Positions 45,267 through 54,609 of a stretch of DNA of 64,000 nt are shown piece after piece (position 1 is the stretch's first letter; every line of letters begins with the position of its first letter). The stretch is from Ammoniphilus sp. CFH 90114 (lineage in GTDB: Bacteria; Bacillota; Bacilli; Aneurinibacillales; RAOX-1). The notes under the pieces are model-generated. The model did not search any database, had not been told where the DNA came from, and worked only from the letters and a program-made list of their open reading frames with translations. The DNA lies in NCBI RefSeq assembly GCF_004123195.1, contig NZ_SDLI01000001.1:1-64000 (forward strand), given 5' to 3'. The position numbers and the translations under genes were made by a program.

Positions 45267-45277
45267 CGTTCACACTC

Positions 45278-46207
45278 CTAGTGATTTTGTGGGACTGTTT
45301 TTTTCTTTTTCATATTATTTAGTAATTGTTCTGGTTGAAGCTCAGATAGGATCATACCAATAAAGATCAGCAAACATCCACTAAGTGCTTTGAATCCTAG
45401 CACTTCATCTGTCCAGATAAAAGCGGCTAAAGCAGCAAATACAGGTTCCATAGCAAAGATCAAAGCTACACGTGTTGGTGTTGTAAATCGCTGGCAGATG
45501 GTCTGTGTGAGAAAAGCCAAGGCTGTGGCTGGACCAGCTGTAATCAGAAGAGCCCATAATACATGATTCTGTGTCAGTATATCCTTATTGAGATAAGTTT
45601 GCCCATTTTCAAATAGAAATGACGCTCCAGCACTTAGAACAGAAACGGTGAAGATTTGAATAAGAGCAAGCGGTAGGGCTGGATAGGATGGAGCATACTT
45701 TCCAGTGAATATAATCTGCATTGCAAAACAAATAGCACAAAGAAATACTAGAAAATCGCCATTGTTCATATTCAAAGAATCACTCAAAGTAAGTAGATAA
45801 AGTCCAATCGTCGCGACTAGAACACCGATGATTGCGGGCCACTTGGGACGTTGCTTTAACAGCATGAGGGAAAAGAGAGGCACGAGTACAATGGATAGTC
45901 CCGTAATAAAGCCTGCCTTAGATGATGTGGTATAAAGTAAGCCTACCGTCTGAAAGGCATATCCGCCAAAGAGCCAAATGCCAAGGACTATTCCACTTCC
46001 TATCATCTTCTTCGAGAAAGCCCGTAATTGTTCTCGGTAAAATAAAAGGATGAATAAGAATAATAGTCCTGACGCTAATAAAAAGCGAATGGCATTGAAA
46101 GCATGGGGAGGCAGAGTAGAGATTGCATTCTGCACAATGACAAAGGTCGTACCCCAGACAAATGCTACTAAAAGCAAACTAAGATCAGCAAGTAGTGACT
46201 TTTTCAC
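45278..46207 (-). CDS. EamA/DMT-family transporter
   Basis: A 309-residue protein with ten membrane helices made of two EamA repeats, the first about residues 10-140 and the second about 155-290. The start LLADLSLLLVAFVWGTTFVIVQ and the closing FAMEPVFAALAAF segment are typical of this group. Members export amino acids, nucleosides or other metabolites; the substrate is unknown. The start is a GTG with GGAGGGG nine bases upstream. The basic tail (MKKKKT) faces the cytoplasm. Confidence 0.88.
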   Translation of the reverse strand: MKKSLLADLSLLLVAFVWGTTFVIVQNAISTLPPHAFNAIRFLLASGLLFLFILLFYREQLRAFSKKMIGSGIVLGIWLFGGYAFQTVGLLYTTSSKAGFITGLSIVLVPLFSLMLLKQRPKWPAIIGVLVATIGLYLLTLSDSLNMNNGDFLVFLCAICFAMQIIFTGKYAPSYPALPLALIQIFTVSVLSAGASFLFENGQTYLNKDILTQNHVLWALLITAGPATALAFLTQTICQRFTTPTRVALIFAMEPVFAALAAFIWTDEVLGFKALSGCLLIFIGMILSELQPEQLLNNMKKKKTVPQNH

Positions 46208-46400
46208 AACAGAGAACCCCTCCGTAAAATTATCAAATTGACACTATTATACAGCAACTAGTTGTAAAGAAAAATGATGCAACTCTTTTTCCAATTTTCT
46301 TGCAGTTCCCAGTCGAAGCAGCAGGAAATTTAGCAGAATAGCTAGAATAATATTTATCACTATAACCTGTTTTCTATCCTACTGAAGTGAGGTAGTCGTT

Positions 46401-48020
46401 ATGAGTGAAGCCGCAGTTAATTCTCGTCAAGCCAAGAAAGCGATAGATAAAGTAACCCGAACAGCAGGAAAAATAGAACCCTTGTTAAGGAAGATGGATT
46501 CCATTGAGGATGTCGTTCCGGAAATACGAAAGCTTCTTGATCAGGATCTTGAACAGGATGAATATTATGTATTGGTAGATGAAACGGGACATGCTTGGGT
46601 GCACACCAATCGGTTAAGGGAAGGCGGATTGTTTAACGATTCTGTGGGACTTAAGTCAGCAAAAACCCATACAGCTCTGGTTCAGCTGTATCATCGCAAT
46701 ACAGGAGAGGTGTTAATCGATGCTTCCATTCCCGTCATCCGAGAGGGGAAGAAAAATTACAACTTAAGAATGGGTCGTATTGCGTTACGCCCTTTTCTTA
46801 AGCCTGTTGTCTATGGTCTCGGAATGATACCAGGGGCTATAACTGCCTTGATTTCTTGGGGATTGGGTTTACCTATTCAAGATGTAGGGCTTATCGCTAT
46901 GATCGGATTATTGCTTGGAATGGCGGGAGCCTGGTATCTACACCGTAAAATTCAAGGAGGACTAAACGAGTGGTATAGTTTGACTCGCAGTATTTCCGCA
47001 GGGAACCTAACGGTATTGGCAGCCCAGCAAGGGCGCAATGAGTTAAGCCAAATGGGATATGAATTAAATAAAGTCGTATTAGGCATGAAGAGTATTGTAG
47101 AGGAATTAGCCGCTGCTGCGCATACTACACAAACAATAAGCGAATCCCAGGCTCAAGAGGCCAGCCACCAAGCTCAAGCCTTTGAAGAGCTTACTCAGTT
47201 AATGCAGTCCTTTCGTAGCGGTACTGACCAACAATTGTCGGGCTTACAAACCTCCCATGCCATGATTCAGGAGATGGTTTCTGCCTCTGCAGAGATGCTG
47301 AAAGGGATAGAAAGCACAGTGAAGTGGAGCGATAATGCGTTTGAGATCGCTTCGAATGGGATGCTAGCGGTGAATCGCTCGGACGAACAAATGAAAGCAA
47401 TTGAGAGTATCGTGGAGAAGGCAGCGGAAAGGATTCAAAAAGTAGCAGACGAATCCGACCAGATCAGCCAGAAGATCTCAGCTATTACTCATATTGCCCG
47501 CCAAACGAATATGCTCGCTCTCAATGCTTCCATTGAAGCTGCTCGAGCCGGGGAGAGCGGTAAGGGGTTTGCTGTAGTGGCGAGCGAAGTCAGAAAGCTG
47601 GCCGAAGAAACCTCGAGATTCGCTGAGGATATCATGACAGACCTAGCAAAGAATCGCATGGACGCCTTGGAAGCCGTAAGAAACGTAACAGAAGGCGTCA
47701 CAACGATCTCTGAAGGGGTTAAAATTGTTCATCAAGCTGGTGTCTCTATTAATCAGTTAAACGATACGATTAAGAAGATGAGAGAACAGGTCTTGAGTAA
47801 TAAGGAACACTCCGGTCTGCTCCAACAAGATAGTCAGGAAGTGCAAAAGATTATGGACAGGGTGACGACCATCGCCGAACAGTTTACGGAGTCTATGGAG
47901 TGTGTAGCTGCCTCAATGGACCAACAAACGACCGGAGTCCAGCAATTGGCGATTGAAGCGAATAGATTGTCCCAGCAATCCGAAAAGCTGTCGCAGATCG
48001 TGAAGAGATTTAGGGTGTAA
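46401..48020 (+). CDS. Methyl-accepting chemotaxis protein with cytoplasmic N-terminal sensor
   Basis: A 539-residue receptor. Its first 130 residues form a soluble domain with no signal or membrane helix before it ([18 protein letters not shown], then [12 protein letters not shown]). Two membrane helices at about 135-157 and 161-181 are joined by a very short loop. A HAMP-like linker follows, then the signalling domain with the conserved hairpin tip around [19 protein letters not shown], ahead of EVRKLAEE. So the sensor should lie in the cytoplasm and the protein is tethered by a hairpin. The ATG follows GTGAGGTAG at moderate spacing. The signal it senses is unknown. Confidence 0.88.
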   Translation: MSEAAVNSRQAKKAIDKVTRTAGKIEPLLRKMDSIEDVVPEIRKLLDQDLEQDEYYVLVDETGHAWVHTNRLREGGLFNDSVGLKSAKTHTALVQLYHRNTGEVLIDASIPVIREGKKNYNLRMGRIALRPFLKPVVYGLGMIPGAITALISWGLGLPIQDVGLIAMIGLLLGMAGAWYLHRKIQGGLNEWYSLTRSISAGNLTVLAAQQGRNELSQMGYELNKVVLGMKSIVEELAAAAHTTQTISESQAQEASHQAQAFEELTQLMQSFRSGTDQQLSGLQTSHAMIQEMVSASAEMLKGIESTVKWSDNAFEIASNGMLAVNRSDEQMKAIESIVEKAAERIQKVADESDQISQKISAITHIARQTNMLALNASIEAARAGESGKGFAVVASEVRKLAEETSRFAEDIMTDLAKNRMDALEAVRNVTEGVTTISEGVKIVHQAGVSINQLNDTIKKMREQVLSNKEHSGLLQQDSQEVQKIMDRVTTIAEQFTESMECVAASMDQQTTGVQQLAIEANRLSQQSEKLSQIVKRFRV

Positions 48021-48040
48021 TGGATAAAAGAATGACTTGG

Positions 48041-48126
48041 AGGGGTCTGATTCCCACAAATAGAACTATTTCTGATTGTCTAATAATATAGATAACATTC
48101 AGATATAGTAGTGTGGTCTGACCCCT
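48041..48126. repeat. Long hairpin repeat, copy B
   Basis: An 86-base stem-loop related to the element at 39417. Outer ends are AGGGGTCTGATTCCCACAA and GTGTGGTCTGACCCCT. The inner stem ACTATTTCTGA/TCAGATATAGT pairs at ten of 11 positions and matches the inner core of copy A. It lies between the converging chemotaxis receptor and ABC permease genes, where it could end both transcripts. Confidence 0.7.
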
Positions 48127-48154
48127 TTGAAATAAGTCACCCTTATAGAAGCGT

Positions 48155-48982
48155 TTAATCGCGATTTCGCAAGAGAATCTTTTCCGTAAACTGTACGAGA
48201 TGGTACATAATGGTCGCGCATATCGCAATGATAAATAAGCTGACAAAGACAAGCGTCAGATTGAACACTTGGAATCCGTAAATGATTAGATAGCCAAGTC
48301 CCTGCTTTGAAACAAGGAACTCACCTACAATGACTCCAACCCAAGCTAAGCCGACGTTGACTTTTAAGGTAGCAATAATCGCCGGAAAAGAAGCAGGGAG
48401 GATAATCTTGCTAAAAATTTGTGCTTTGTTGGCTCCGAAAGTTTGCACGAGTTTGATATAGTTTTGATCCACCTCTCGGAAGCTTCCATAAACAACAATG
48501 GTTGTTACGATGACGGATATCGCCACCGCCATGGCTACAATAGCCATGAAGCCCCCGCCAAAGGCAACAATGAACAAGGGACCGAGTGCAACCTTAGGCA
48601 TTCCATTTAAAACGACTAAGTAAGGATCGAGCAAGCGGGATAAAAATTTGGACCACCAGATGGCAATTGCGATCAATGTACCTGCCACAGTTCCCGCAAT
48701 AAAGCCGACCACCGTTTCCCATACAGTTGCTAAGGTGTGATGATGCAAGTCTCCACGCCACAGCATATCCCAAAAGGTTCCCCATATTCTAGAAGGACTA
48801 CTAAATAACAAGGGATCAATCCATCCAGAGCGAGAAGAGATTTCCCACAGGGCAATGAAGATGAACAATAGAGAAAACTGTGCGATACCAACACGGAAGC
48901 TGTAAAGTCTCTCCTTCTTTAAGAAGTCACCATGCTCAGGTGATTTTTCACCACGTCTTAACCAACCTTCCAACCCATTCAT
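48155..48982 (-). CDS. ABC transporter permease, SsuC/TauC type
   Basis: A 275-residue permease with six membrane helices and the binding-protein-dependent transport signature region (GASKAQIFSKIILPASFPAII-like EAA loop near residue 185, seen here as GANKAQIFSKIILPASFPAI). It belongs to the nitrate/sulfonate/taurine and pyrimidine-precursor class. Its start overlaps the ATPase gene by four bases (ATGA). No substrate-binding protein gene is found near, so the substrate is unknown; sulfonates, taurine or a thiamine precursor are possibilities. Confidence 0.88.
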   Translation of the reverse strand: MNGLEGWLRRGEKSPEHGDFLKKERLYSFRVGIAQFSLLFIFIALWEISSRSGWIDPLLFSSPSRIWGTFWDMLWRGDLHHHTLATVWETVVGFIAGTVAGTLIAIAIWWSKFLSRLLDPYLVVLNGMPKVALGPLFIVAFGGGFMAIVAMAVAISVIVTTIVVYGSFREVDQNYIKLVQTFGANKAQIFSKIILPASFPAIIATLKVNVGLAWVGVIVGEFLVSKQGLGYLIIYGFQVFNLTLVFVSLFIIAICATIMYHLVQFTEKILLRNRD

Positions 48983-49749
48983 TTATTATTCAACTCCTTC
49001 CATACCCTCTGGAAGTAGCTTTGGAACTCAGGCTTCTCTCTTGACTCAAATGGCAAAGGTAAACGTAAGCAATCTGGAATCTCAATGATCGTTTTGATTC
49101 TACCAGGTCTAGATGCTAAGACAACGACTCGGTCTGACATCGCGATGGCTTCGGAAATATCATGGGTCACTAGGATCGCGGTTTTCTTTTTTCGGCGCAG
49201 CGTATCTATGACCAAGTCCTCGAGTTTAAGTTTAGTTTGAAAGTCTAATGCAGAAAAAGGTTCATCCAAGAGAAGAATATCAGGATTGGTTGCCAAGGTT
49301 CTAACAAGTGCCACCCTTTGTCTCATTCCTCCAGACAGCTGATTTGGCAAGTGATCTTTGAAAGATAGAAGCCCCATCTCGGAAAGCAGTTTGAGAGCGC
49401 GTTTCTCACTATCTTCATTTCGTGCATTTTGTATTTCTAACCCAAGAAGAATATTTTGCTTAATGGTACGCCAGCTAAGCAAGTAATCCTGCTGCAGCAT
49501 GTAGCCAATCTCCTTGGAAGGGCCAGTCACTTGTTCATCCTTAATGAGAATCTTGCCTTTAGTAGGAGGGAATAAACCGGAGAGCATCGATAGAAGGGTA
49601 CTTTTTCCGCAACCGCTAGGACCAAGAATACTAACAAATTCACCATCCCCAACAGTGAAGTGGATATCCTCCACGGCATGGGTTTCACCGTCACGCGTAA
49701 TAAAGGTCTTCGTCACATGATCAAAGGTAATCATCGGGTTAGACCGCAT
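48979..49749 (-). CDS. ABC transporter ATPase, SsuB/TauB type
   Basis: A 256-residue nucleotide-binding subunit. Walker A is LGPSGCGKSTLL, the signature is QLSGGMRQRVAL, Walker B is ILLLDEPFSALD, and the H-loop is LVTHDISEA. It drives the permease encoded next to it. The ATG at 49749 is preceded by GGAGGTG, but that site lies in a perfect hairpin (49755-49791), so translation may be controlled. The MLQQDYLLSWRTI segment is typical of the taurine/sulfonate/nitrate group. Confidence 0.9.
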   Translation of the reverse strand: MRSNPMITFDHVTKTFITRDGETHAVEDIHFTVGDGEFVSILGPSGCGKSTLLSMLSGLFPPTKGKILIKDEQVTGPSKEIGYMLQQDYLLSWRTIKQNILLGLEIQNARNEDSEKRALKLLSEMGLLSFKDHLPNQLSGGMRQRVALVRTLATNPDILLLDEPFSALDFQTKLKLEDLVIDTLRRKKKTAILVTHDISEAIAMSDRVVVLASRPGRIKTIIEIPDCLRLPLPFESREKPEFQSYFQRVWKELNNK

Positions 49750-49754
49750 GAACG

Positions 49755-49791
49755 CCCACCTCCTTGTTGTAGAGTATGCGGTGGAGGTGGG
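49755..49791 (-). promoter_or_regulatory. Hairpin covering the ABC ATPase ribosome site
   Basis: CCCACCTCC (49755-49763) and GGAGGTGGG (49783-49791) form a perfect nine-base-pair stem with a 19-base loop. On the minus-strand mRNA the 3' arm is the ribosome site GGAGGTG, five to six bases before the ATG. This is the third such structure in the window. Confidence 0.6.
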
Positions 49792-50009
49792 GTGGGTGAA
49801 TGCAGGGACTGAATTTAACCCGCTTTACAAATGTTGTTGTAGAGCTAAATAAATTTTCGTTTTTTGTTTACAGCTTAAATGTTGGATATATTTGGTCAGG
49901 TAAAAATAGAGATTTAATCAATTGGAGTGGTTCATTTCCACGATTATTTAAGTTAAGATAGATATAGGAAAAATTGCCTTTTGTTAGGCCTTTTGGCAGG
50001 GGGTTGTTG

Positions 50010-50102
50010 ATGGCTATAAAAAAGAACTTAGAATACCTTTCCACTATTTATTGTGAAATGCTACAACTAGTAAAAGAGAGTGGTAGAAACATAGGTAGGT
50101 GA
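50010..50102 (+). CDS. Possible 30-residue peptide
   Basis: An ATG at 50010 follows CAGGGGG at good spacing and opens a 30-codon frame ending at 50102, just before the vWA gene. The peptide begins MAIKKNLEYLSTIYCEML and looks like a single amphipathic helix. Its pattern recalls the first helix of Spo0E-like phosphatases, but the SQ-x-x-D motif of that family is absent. It could be a leader peptide, a decayed Spo0E-like gene or chance. Confidence 0.3.
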   Translation: MAIKKNLEYLSTIYCEMLQLVKESGRNIGR

Positions 50103-50136
50103 AAAAATGAAGGATATAGAGGGGGGAGTGATATAT

Positions 50137-53100
50137 ATGAGAAAGGTAATCTGTATTTTATCTCTTATGGTAATGATACTTGGTAACCTACTGTTTCCTT
50201 TCGGACAAACTGCAAATGCCGGATCATCTAACGGAAATACAACGAATAATGATGTGATCATGGATTGCAGTCAGTGCAATGTAGGTGTAGGGGAAGAGAA
50301 GTCTATTTCTGCAACGATTAGTCCGGCGAACGCTCAATCCTTGAAATGGAAGGTTGGCAACAGCGCTATAATAGAACTTGTTAAAAAGAAGGGCGGTACC
50401 ATTAAAGTTATAGGCCTGAAGGCTGGAACTACAACCATAACAGCTTATCATGGCGACGGCAGTAACAAAGGAAACGGCAATAAGTCTGTGACTTGTCAGA
50501 TTACAGTTAGTCCTGAAACGCCCAAGTCACCAACTGAATTTCCGAAGTTAGAAGCAGATATGAAGGCGGCTGAAGGGGAAGTGTTAAAGCCCAGCAATGC
50601 CAATGCGAAAGGAAGAGTGGATATTACTCTTGTTCCAAAGGGTAATGTTGCAGAGATTACACGGCAACCGGTGGATGTCGTTTTGGTATTTGACAAATCG
50701 GGATCGATGAATAATAGGGTTGGGAATAAAAACCAGACGAAGCTGGTACTGGCCCAAAATGCAGTCAACGAAGCTATTAATATTTTTAAATCTTATAATT
50801 CAGGGAATATCAATATTGGTGATCGATTAGCCCTTGTACCCTTTTCAGATGATATAGAAGCAGAGAGCAAAGGGGTATACAACCTTACGGCGAACACCAA
50901 TAACGCCTTTGAGCAGCAAATATTAAAAAAGGTGAATTCTCTACAGACAAACGGAAGTACAAATTATACAATATCTCTGAAAAAGGCTAGTGATATCCTT
51001 AAAAGTTCTACACGACAAAAGTATATTATTTTTCTTACAGATGGCATGCCTACACATTCATCCAAAGTGGAATACGTCAATGGCACCTTTTACACTTTAT
51101 CAGGTTCTTCCAAAAGGTTTTCAGGGAATAAAGAAGTCAACTATCTTCTATTAAAAAACAACAATGGAACTTGGGTTGGAAGTAAGTATTTTCTAGATAA
51201 TGGAGACCACTACTTTTTCAGTGGAACGACGTCGAACCATATTAGACAGGAAATCATCCAGCAGGTTACAAGTGCTGCCGCCGAATTGGGTAAACAGAAC
51301 GTTAAACTGTATACTATTGGCTTCGGGGACTCGGCTGGACCAAATCAAGAAATTGATATGAATTTACTGTCTAATCTATCCGAAATCACCGGGGCAGAAG
51401 CTAGACATGGGACAGTGGACAATCTAAATACCGTGTTTCGCTCCGTCTCGGAAGAAATCAGTAAACTCAATATGAGCGAGATTAGTCTAAGATTGAAAAT
51501 AAAAGGCGGGAACTTAGGGCAAAATGTTCAGATACCAGATGGGTCTGCTGCTTACTTAGAAGGAGATTACGCGGTTCTTCATTTGAGGGATGTTCCCTAC
51601 CAGCTTAATGGGGGAACACCACCAATTGAGTCGTACAATCTTCCTTTAGAGTTTACAAAGGAAGGAACTTATACTTTCGACGAAGCCATGCTGGAGTACA
51701 AGGATCTTTCAGGGAATCCTCAGAGTTACCGATTACCTAATCCGGTTACGGTGGTTGTGCGAGCCCAAACGGAGCCTACCTTTCAAGGAACAATGTCTTA
51801 TTCCCAGCAGGCTAATAATCTAGTGATTTCTCAAGATCCTGGGTTGAATCGTAATACATTTACAGTAGATTACAATTTGTCGCCTTCTGAAACTTTAAAA
51901 CCAATGGATAGGGGAAAAATGACAGATATTAAGTTGGTTCAAGCTCTCCCTGAAGGAGTAACTGTAATTAATAAAAATGATCCAGGGATTGTTGTAATAT
52001 CTGATGATGATGGACAAAGAGCAGAAATTAGCTTTAGCTCTGTAGAATATAAAAATGGAACTTTTATACCATCCGCTAGCCAGATGCGTCAATTGCAACT
52101 AAGCGTGGATTGGGCGCTTCGGACTAAACTGACTAATCCGCAGGTAATCTATAAAAACAATGAAAGCCTTGATAGAATGATATCCATCCAAGCTCCCAAT
52201 CAGCAAATAAGAGCTAGAGTTGAGTTAGAGGATAGTAGAGGCTTTATCTATGAGGGTGATGACTTGGGCAAGATCAGTAAGATCAACCAACAGGACAATA
52301 GTTCAGTTGATGCGCTTGTCCTTGCCTCCTATCCTGTAAAAAAGTTAACCTATTTGCAAGACGAAAATGGGTTGAATAATAACGTAATCCGCATTGAATA
52401 TCAAGATGTGGCTAGAAAAACCATATATGTGGAATATCTACCAATGATTCCGGGAATTGAACTAAAAAAAACACCTAGTCAACTTATTCTAGACGAGGAT
52501 GACTCTTATTCAAACGAAGATGTAATCGGATGGTTGGCTGAAAGGATCCCAGACCCTAATTCTCGTGTCCAATACAAGTATCGCTTAACCAAGGATGGGA
52601 GTACAGTGCCTTGGACGACGCTTGCAAGTGTAGATGCAGAAATTACAATGGTTGATGATGGTACCTATCTTCTGGAGGTAAAGGGAGAAGGAGGTTTTGC
52701 CAACGGTGAGGGAGTATTAAGAAGGATTACTGTTGATAAAACAGCACCGCAGATAACGATAATTACGCCAGCAGACAAGAGTCAACTTTCTCAAGGGGAT
52801 ATTACGATCCAAGGTCAAGTGGTTGATAAGAATCTAAGTTCTTTCATCTTAAAGGATCTTAACGGGACATCCCAAAACATTCCTATTGAGGTCAAGGCAG
52901 ACGGAAGCTTTACGCATCCTCTAACTCTACAACAAGAGGAAAACGTTCTTGTCTATTATGCCGTTGATGCTGCTGGAAATGAGAGTACAAAAGTGCATAC
53001 TCTTACCCTTCTAAAGAATGGAGCTCCTATTGTATCTACACCTATAGAGGATCGAATCTTAATTATTAGTGAAGGCAACAAGGCAATTAACTTAAGTGAT

Positions 53101-54567
53101 CATTTTACAGACCCTGATAAAGATCCCTTAACCTTTACAGCATCTAGTGGTGATGAGTCTAAAGTTAAGGCGTCCATCGTGGGAGGTGAATTGGTTCTTA
53201 CCCCATTGGAAGTCGGGACCGCTGAGGTAGAAGTAACGGCGAATGACCAAAGAGGGGGGCAAGTTACTCTCTCATTTACTGTAAGTGTAATTGAAGCCAA
53301 TTCTCCCCCAACTCTAGTTAGATCCATTGATAATAAGATCCTTTATCTAGGCCAGGGTTCGGTAGTAATCGACCTTACTGAGCATTTCGTTGATCCTAAT
53401 GGAGACACCCTTACTTTTAGTGTATCTCCTACGAATAGTGAGATTTCCCGTTTATCAGTTGAGGAGAATTTATTAACGATAGATCCGCTGGCTATTGGAG
53501 ACTTGAATGTTACAGTAACGGCAGATGACGGTGAGGGAGGAGACTTGTCTACAACGTTTTCGGTCACCGTTAAGATACGTGATATATCTCTTAGCATAAA
53601 TCCTGTTCCTGTTCTAAAAATAGATGATAAGCATCAACTGGTGGTCACAGTCCATCCACCGAACTTCTTTAATAGAGCAGTTGAATGGTCTTCAAATAAT
53701 CCGGAAATTGCAACTGTTGATCAGAATGGAGTTGTTACAGCCATTAAGGGCGGTGTAGTTACCATCACTGCAACATCTAAGTATGATCCAACGAGGAGTG
53801 CAAGTGTTGAAGTTACCGTATTTGACTTCGGATTAACGCAAAACGGAATTGTCGGTGACTATGTCATCATTGATGTTGTTCCTATTCCAGAAACCGTTAG
53901 GGATAACACAGTTTGGTATAAATATGATTATGCAAATCAATCAACCAATAGAGACTGGATTAAAATTGATGTAGCGTCCAAAAACAAATTTACTGTTGGT
54001 ATTACTCTTGAAAAAGAGGTAAAGGAAAACAAGCTGGTCTTTGTAGAAGGTCAAAAAATTAAGGTAAAGGCTGTTATAGGTGCAACCGTAGTAGAGAAAG
54101 AGTTGCCAGTAAGTTTTATACCAAAAAATCCGTCGTTTATTGATAATAGTGGAATAAAGATTGATATTAGATCTTCGACTGATGGAGAAGGGAGCTCGTC
54201 CTCTTCAGGCAATCGTGCAGCGAGAGTTGTACTCTCCTATCGAGTTATCCTTCCGGAAGGTATAAAAAGTGCATCCTTTGAACCTTTTGTTCAGACAGAT
54301 GGTAAAACTCATCAGACGCCTTACTATTCAATTAAAGATGTAAGAAACAATCAATTTGTTCTTCAAGGACAAATGTACGAAGATGGTATTGGGAAATTTT
54401 CAACACCTGTCATTAAATTCTTAAAATCCTCAACTGGTTATTCTCAGCAATTTAATGTTGAGGCCGTTGTCAGCTTAACCTTGATAACGAATAGTGGTGA
54501 GCGCTTGCCTTTTGAATTGAGAGATGATTTGAAAGTAACGGTGTATGCCAGAGAAAAACTACAGTAA
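50137..54567 (+). CDS. Secreted vWA/cadherin-like/Big2 protein, candidate pilus tip adhesin
   Basis: A 1,476-residue exported protein. A signal peptide is cut after about residue 28 (QTANA). In order follow a Big2 domain (about 35-130); a von Willebrand A domain (about 178-450) with the metal site DKSGS at 186-190 and FLTDG further on; beta-rich regions; an Ig-like domain (867-955); two tandem cadherin-like repeats (960-1053 and 1054-1147, each starting DHFTDPDKDPLTF or EHFVDPNGDTLTF); a second Big2 domain (1150-1228, with VDQNGVVTAIKGGVVTITA); and a C-terminal region. No LPXTG, SLH or membrane anchor is present. The ATG at 50137 follows GAGGGGGGAG. It converges on three prepilin genes, which suggests a role at a pilus tip. 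Confidence 0.85.
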   Translation: MRKVICILSLMVMILGNLLFPFGQTANAGSSNGNTTNNDVIMDCSQCNVGVGEEKSISATISPANAQSLKWKVGNSAIIELVKKKGGTIKVIGLKAGTTTITAYHGDGSNKGNGNKSVTCQITVSPETPKSPTEFPKLEADMKAAEGEVLKPSNANAKGRVDITLVPKGNVAEITRQPVDVVLVFDKSGSMNNRVGNKNQTKLVLAQNAVNEAINIFKSYNSGNINIGDRLALVPFSDDIEAESKGVYNLTANTNNAFEQQILKKVNSLQTNGSTNYTISLKKASDILKSSTRQKYIIFLTDGMPTHSSKVEYVNGTFYTLSGSSKRFSGNKEVNYLLLKNNNGTWVGSKYFLDNGDHYFFSGTTSNHIRQEIIQQVTSAAAELGKQNVKLYTIGFGDSAGPNQEIDMNLLSNLSEITGAEARHGTVDNLNTVFRSVSEEISKLNMSEISLRLKIKGGNLGQNVQIPDGSAAYLEGDYAVLHLRDVPYQLNGGTPPIESYNLPLEFTKEGTYTFDEAMLEYKDLSGNPQSYRLPNPVTVVVRAQTEPTFQGTMSYSQQANNLVISQDPGLNRNTFTVDYNLSPSETLKPMDRGKMTDIKLVQALPEGVTVINKNDPGIVVISDDDGQRAEISFSSVEYKNGTFIPSASQMRQLQLSVDWALRTKLTNPQVIYKNNESLDRMISIQAPNQQIRARVELEDSRGFIYEGDDLGKISKINQQDNSSVDALVLASYPVKKLTYLQDENGLNNNVIRIEYQDVARKTIYVEYLPMIPGIELKKTPSQLILDEDDSYSNEDVIGWLAERIPDPNSRVQYKYRLTKDGSTVPWTTLASVDAEITMVDDGTYLLEVKGEGGFANGEGVLRRITVDKTAPQITIITPADKSQLSQGDITIQGQVVDKNLSSFILKDLNGTSQNIPIEVKADGSFTHPLTLQQEENVLVYYAVDAAGNESTKVHTLTLLKNGAPIVSTPIEDRILIISEGNKAINLSDHFTDPDKDPLTFTASSGDESKVKASIVGGELVLTPLEVGTAEVEVTANDQRGGQVTLSFTVSVIEANSPPTLVRSIDNKILYLGQGSVVIDLTEHFVDPNGDTLTFSVSPTNSEISRLSVEENLLTIDPLAIGDLNVTVTADDGEGGDLSTTFSVTVKIRDISLSINPVPVLKIDDKHQLVVTVHPPNFFNRAVEWSSNNPEIATVDQNGVVTAIKGGVVTITATSKYDPTRSASVEVTVFDFGLTQNGIVGDYVIIDVVPIPETVRDNTVWYKYDYANQSTNRDWIKIDVASKNKFTVGITLEKEVKENKLVFVEGQKIKVKAVIGATVVEKELPVSFIPKNPSFIDNSGIKIDIRSSTDGEGSSSSSGNRAARVVLSYRVILPEGIKSASFEPFVQTDGKTHQTPYYSIKDVRNNQFVLQGQMYEDGIGKFSTPVIKFLKSSTGYSQQFNVEAVVSLTLITNSGERLPFELRDDLKVTVYAREKLQ

Positions 54568-54573
54568 TCATAA

Positions 54574-54609
54574 GAAAAAGTTGCAGTTTATATAACTGCA
54601 ACTTTTTTC
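54574..54609. terminator. Bidirectional terminator between vWA and pilX-like genes
   Basis: GAAAAAGTTGCAGTT and AACTGCAACTTTTTTC form a 15-base-pair stem with a five-base loop. T runs lie on both sides, so it ends both converging transcripts. Confidence 0.92.

Larger units (their letters stand above)
49750..50136. other. Divergent intergenic region before the vWA gene
   Basis: The region carries the leader hairpin of the ABC ATPase gene at its left end, AT-rich sequence in the middle with no recognised riboswitch, and a possible 30-residue open frame at 50010-50102. No other gene was seen. Confidence 0.5.

Noticed and set aside
49750-50106. TPP or SAM riboswitch in front of the ABC transporter
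   Set aside because: The conserved cores of these riboswitch classes are not present on the minus strand; only the ribosome-site hairpin is supported.
50137-54567. Wall-anchored surface protein through LPXTG or SLH domains
   Set aside because: The C-terminus has neither an LPXTG motif with a hydrophobic tail nor SLH repeats, despite csaB being present in the window.
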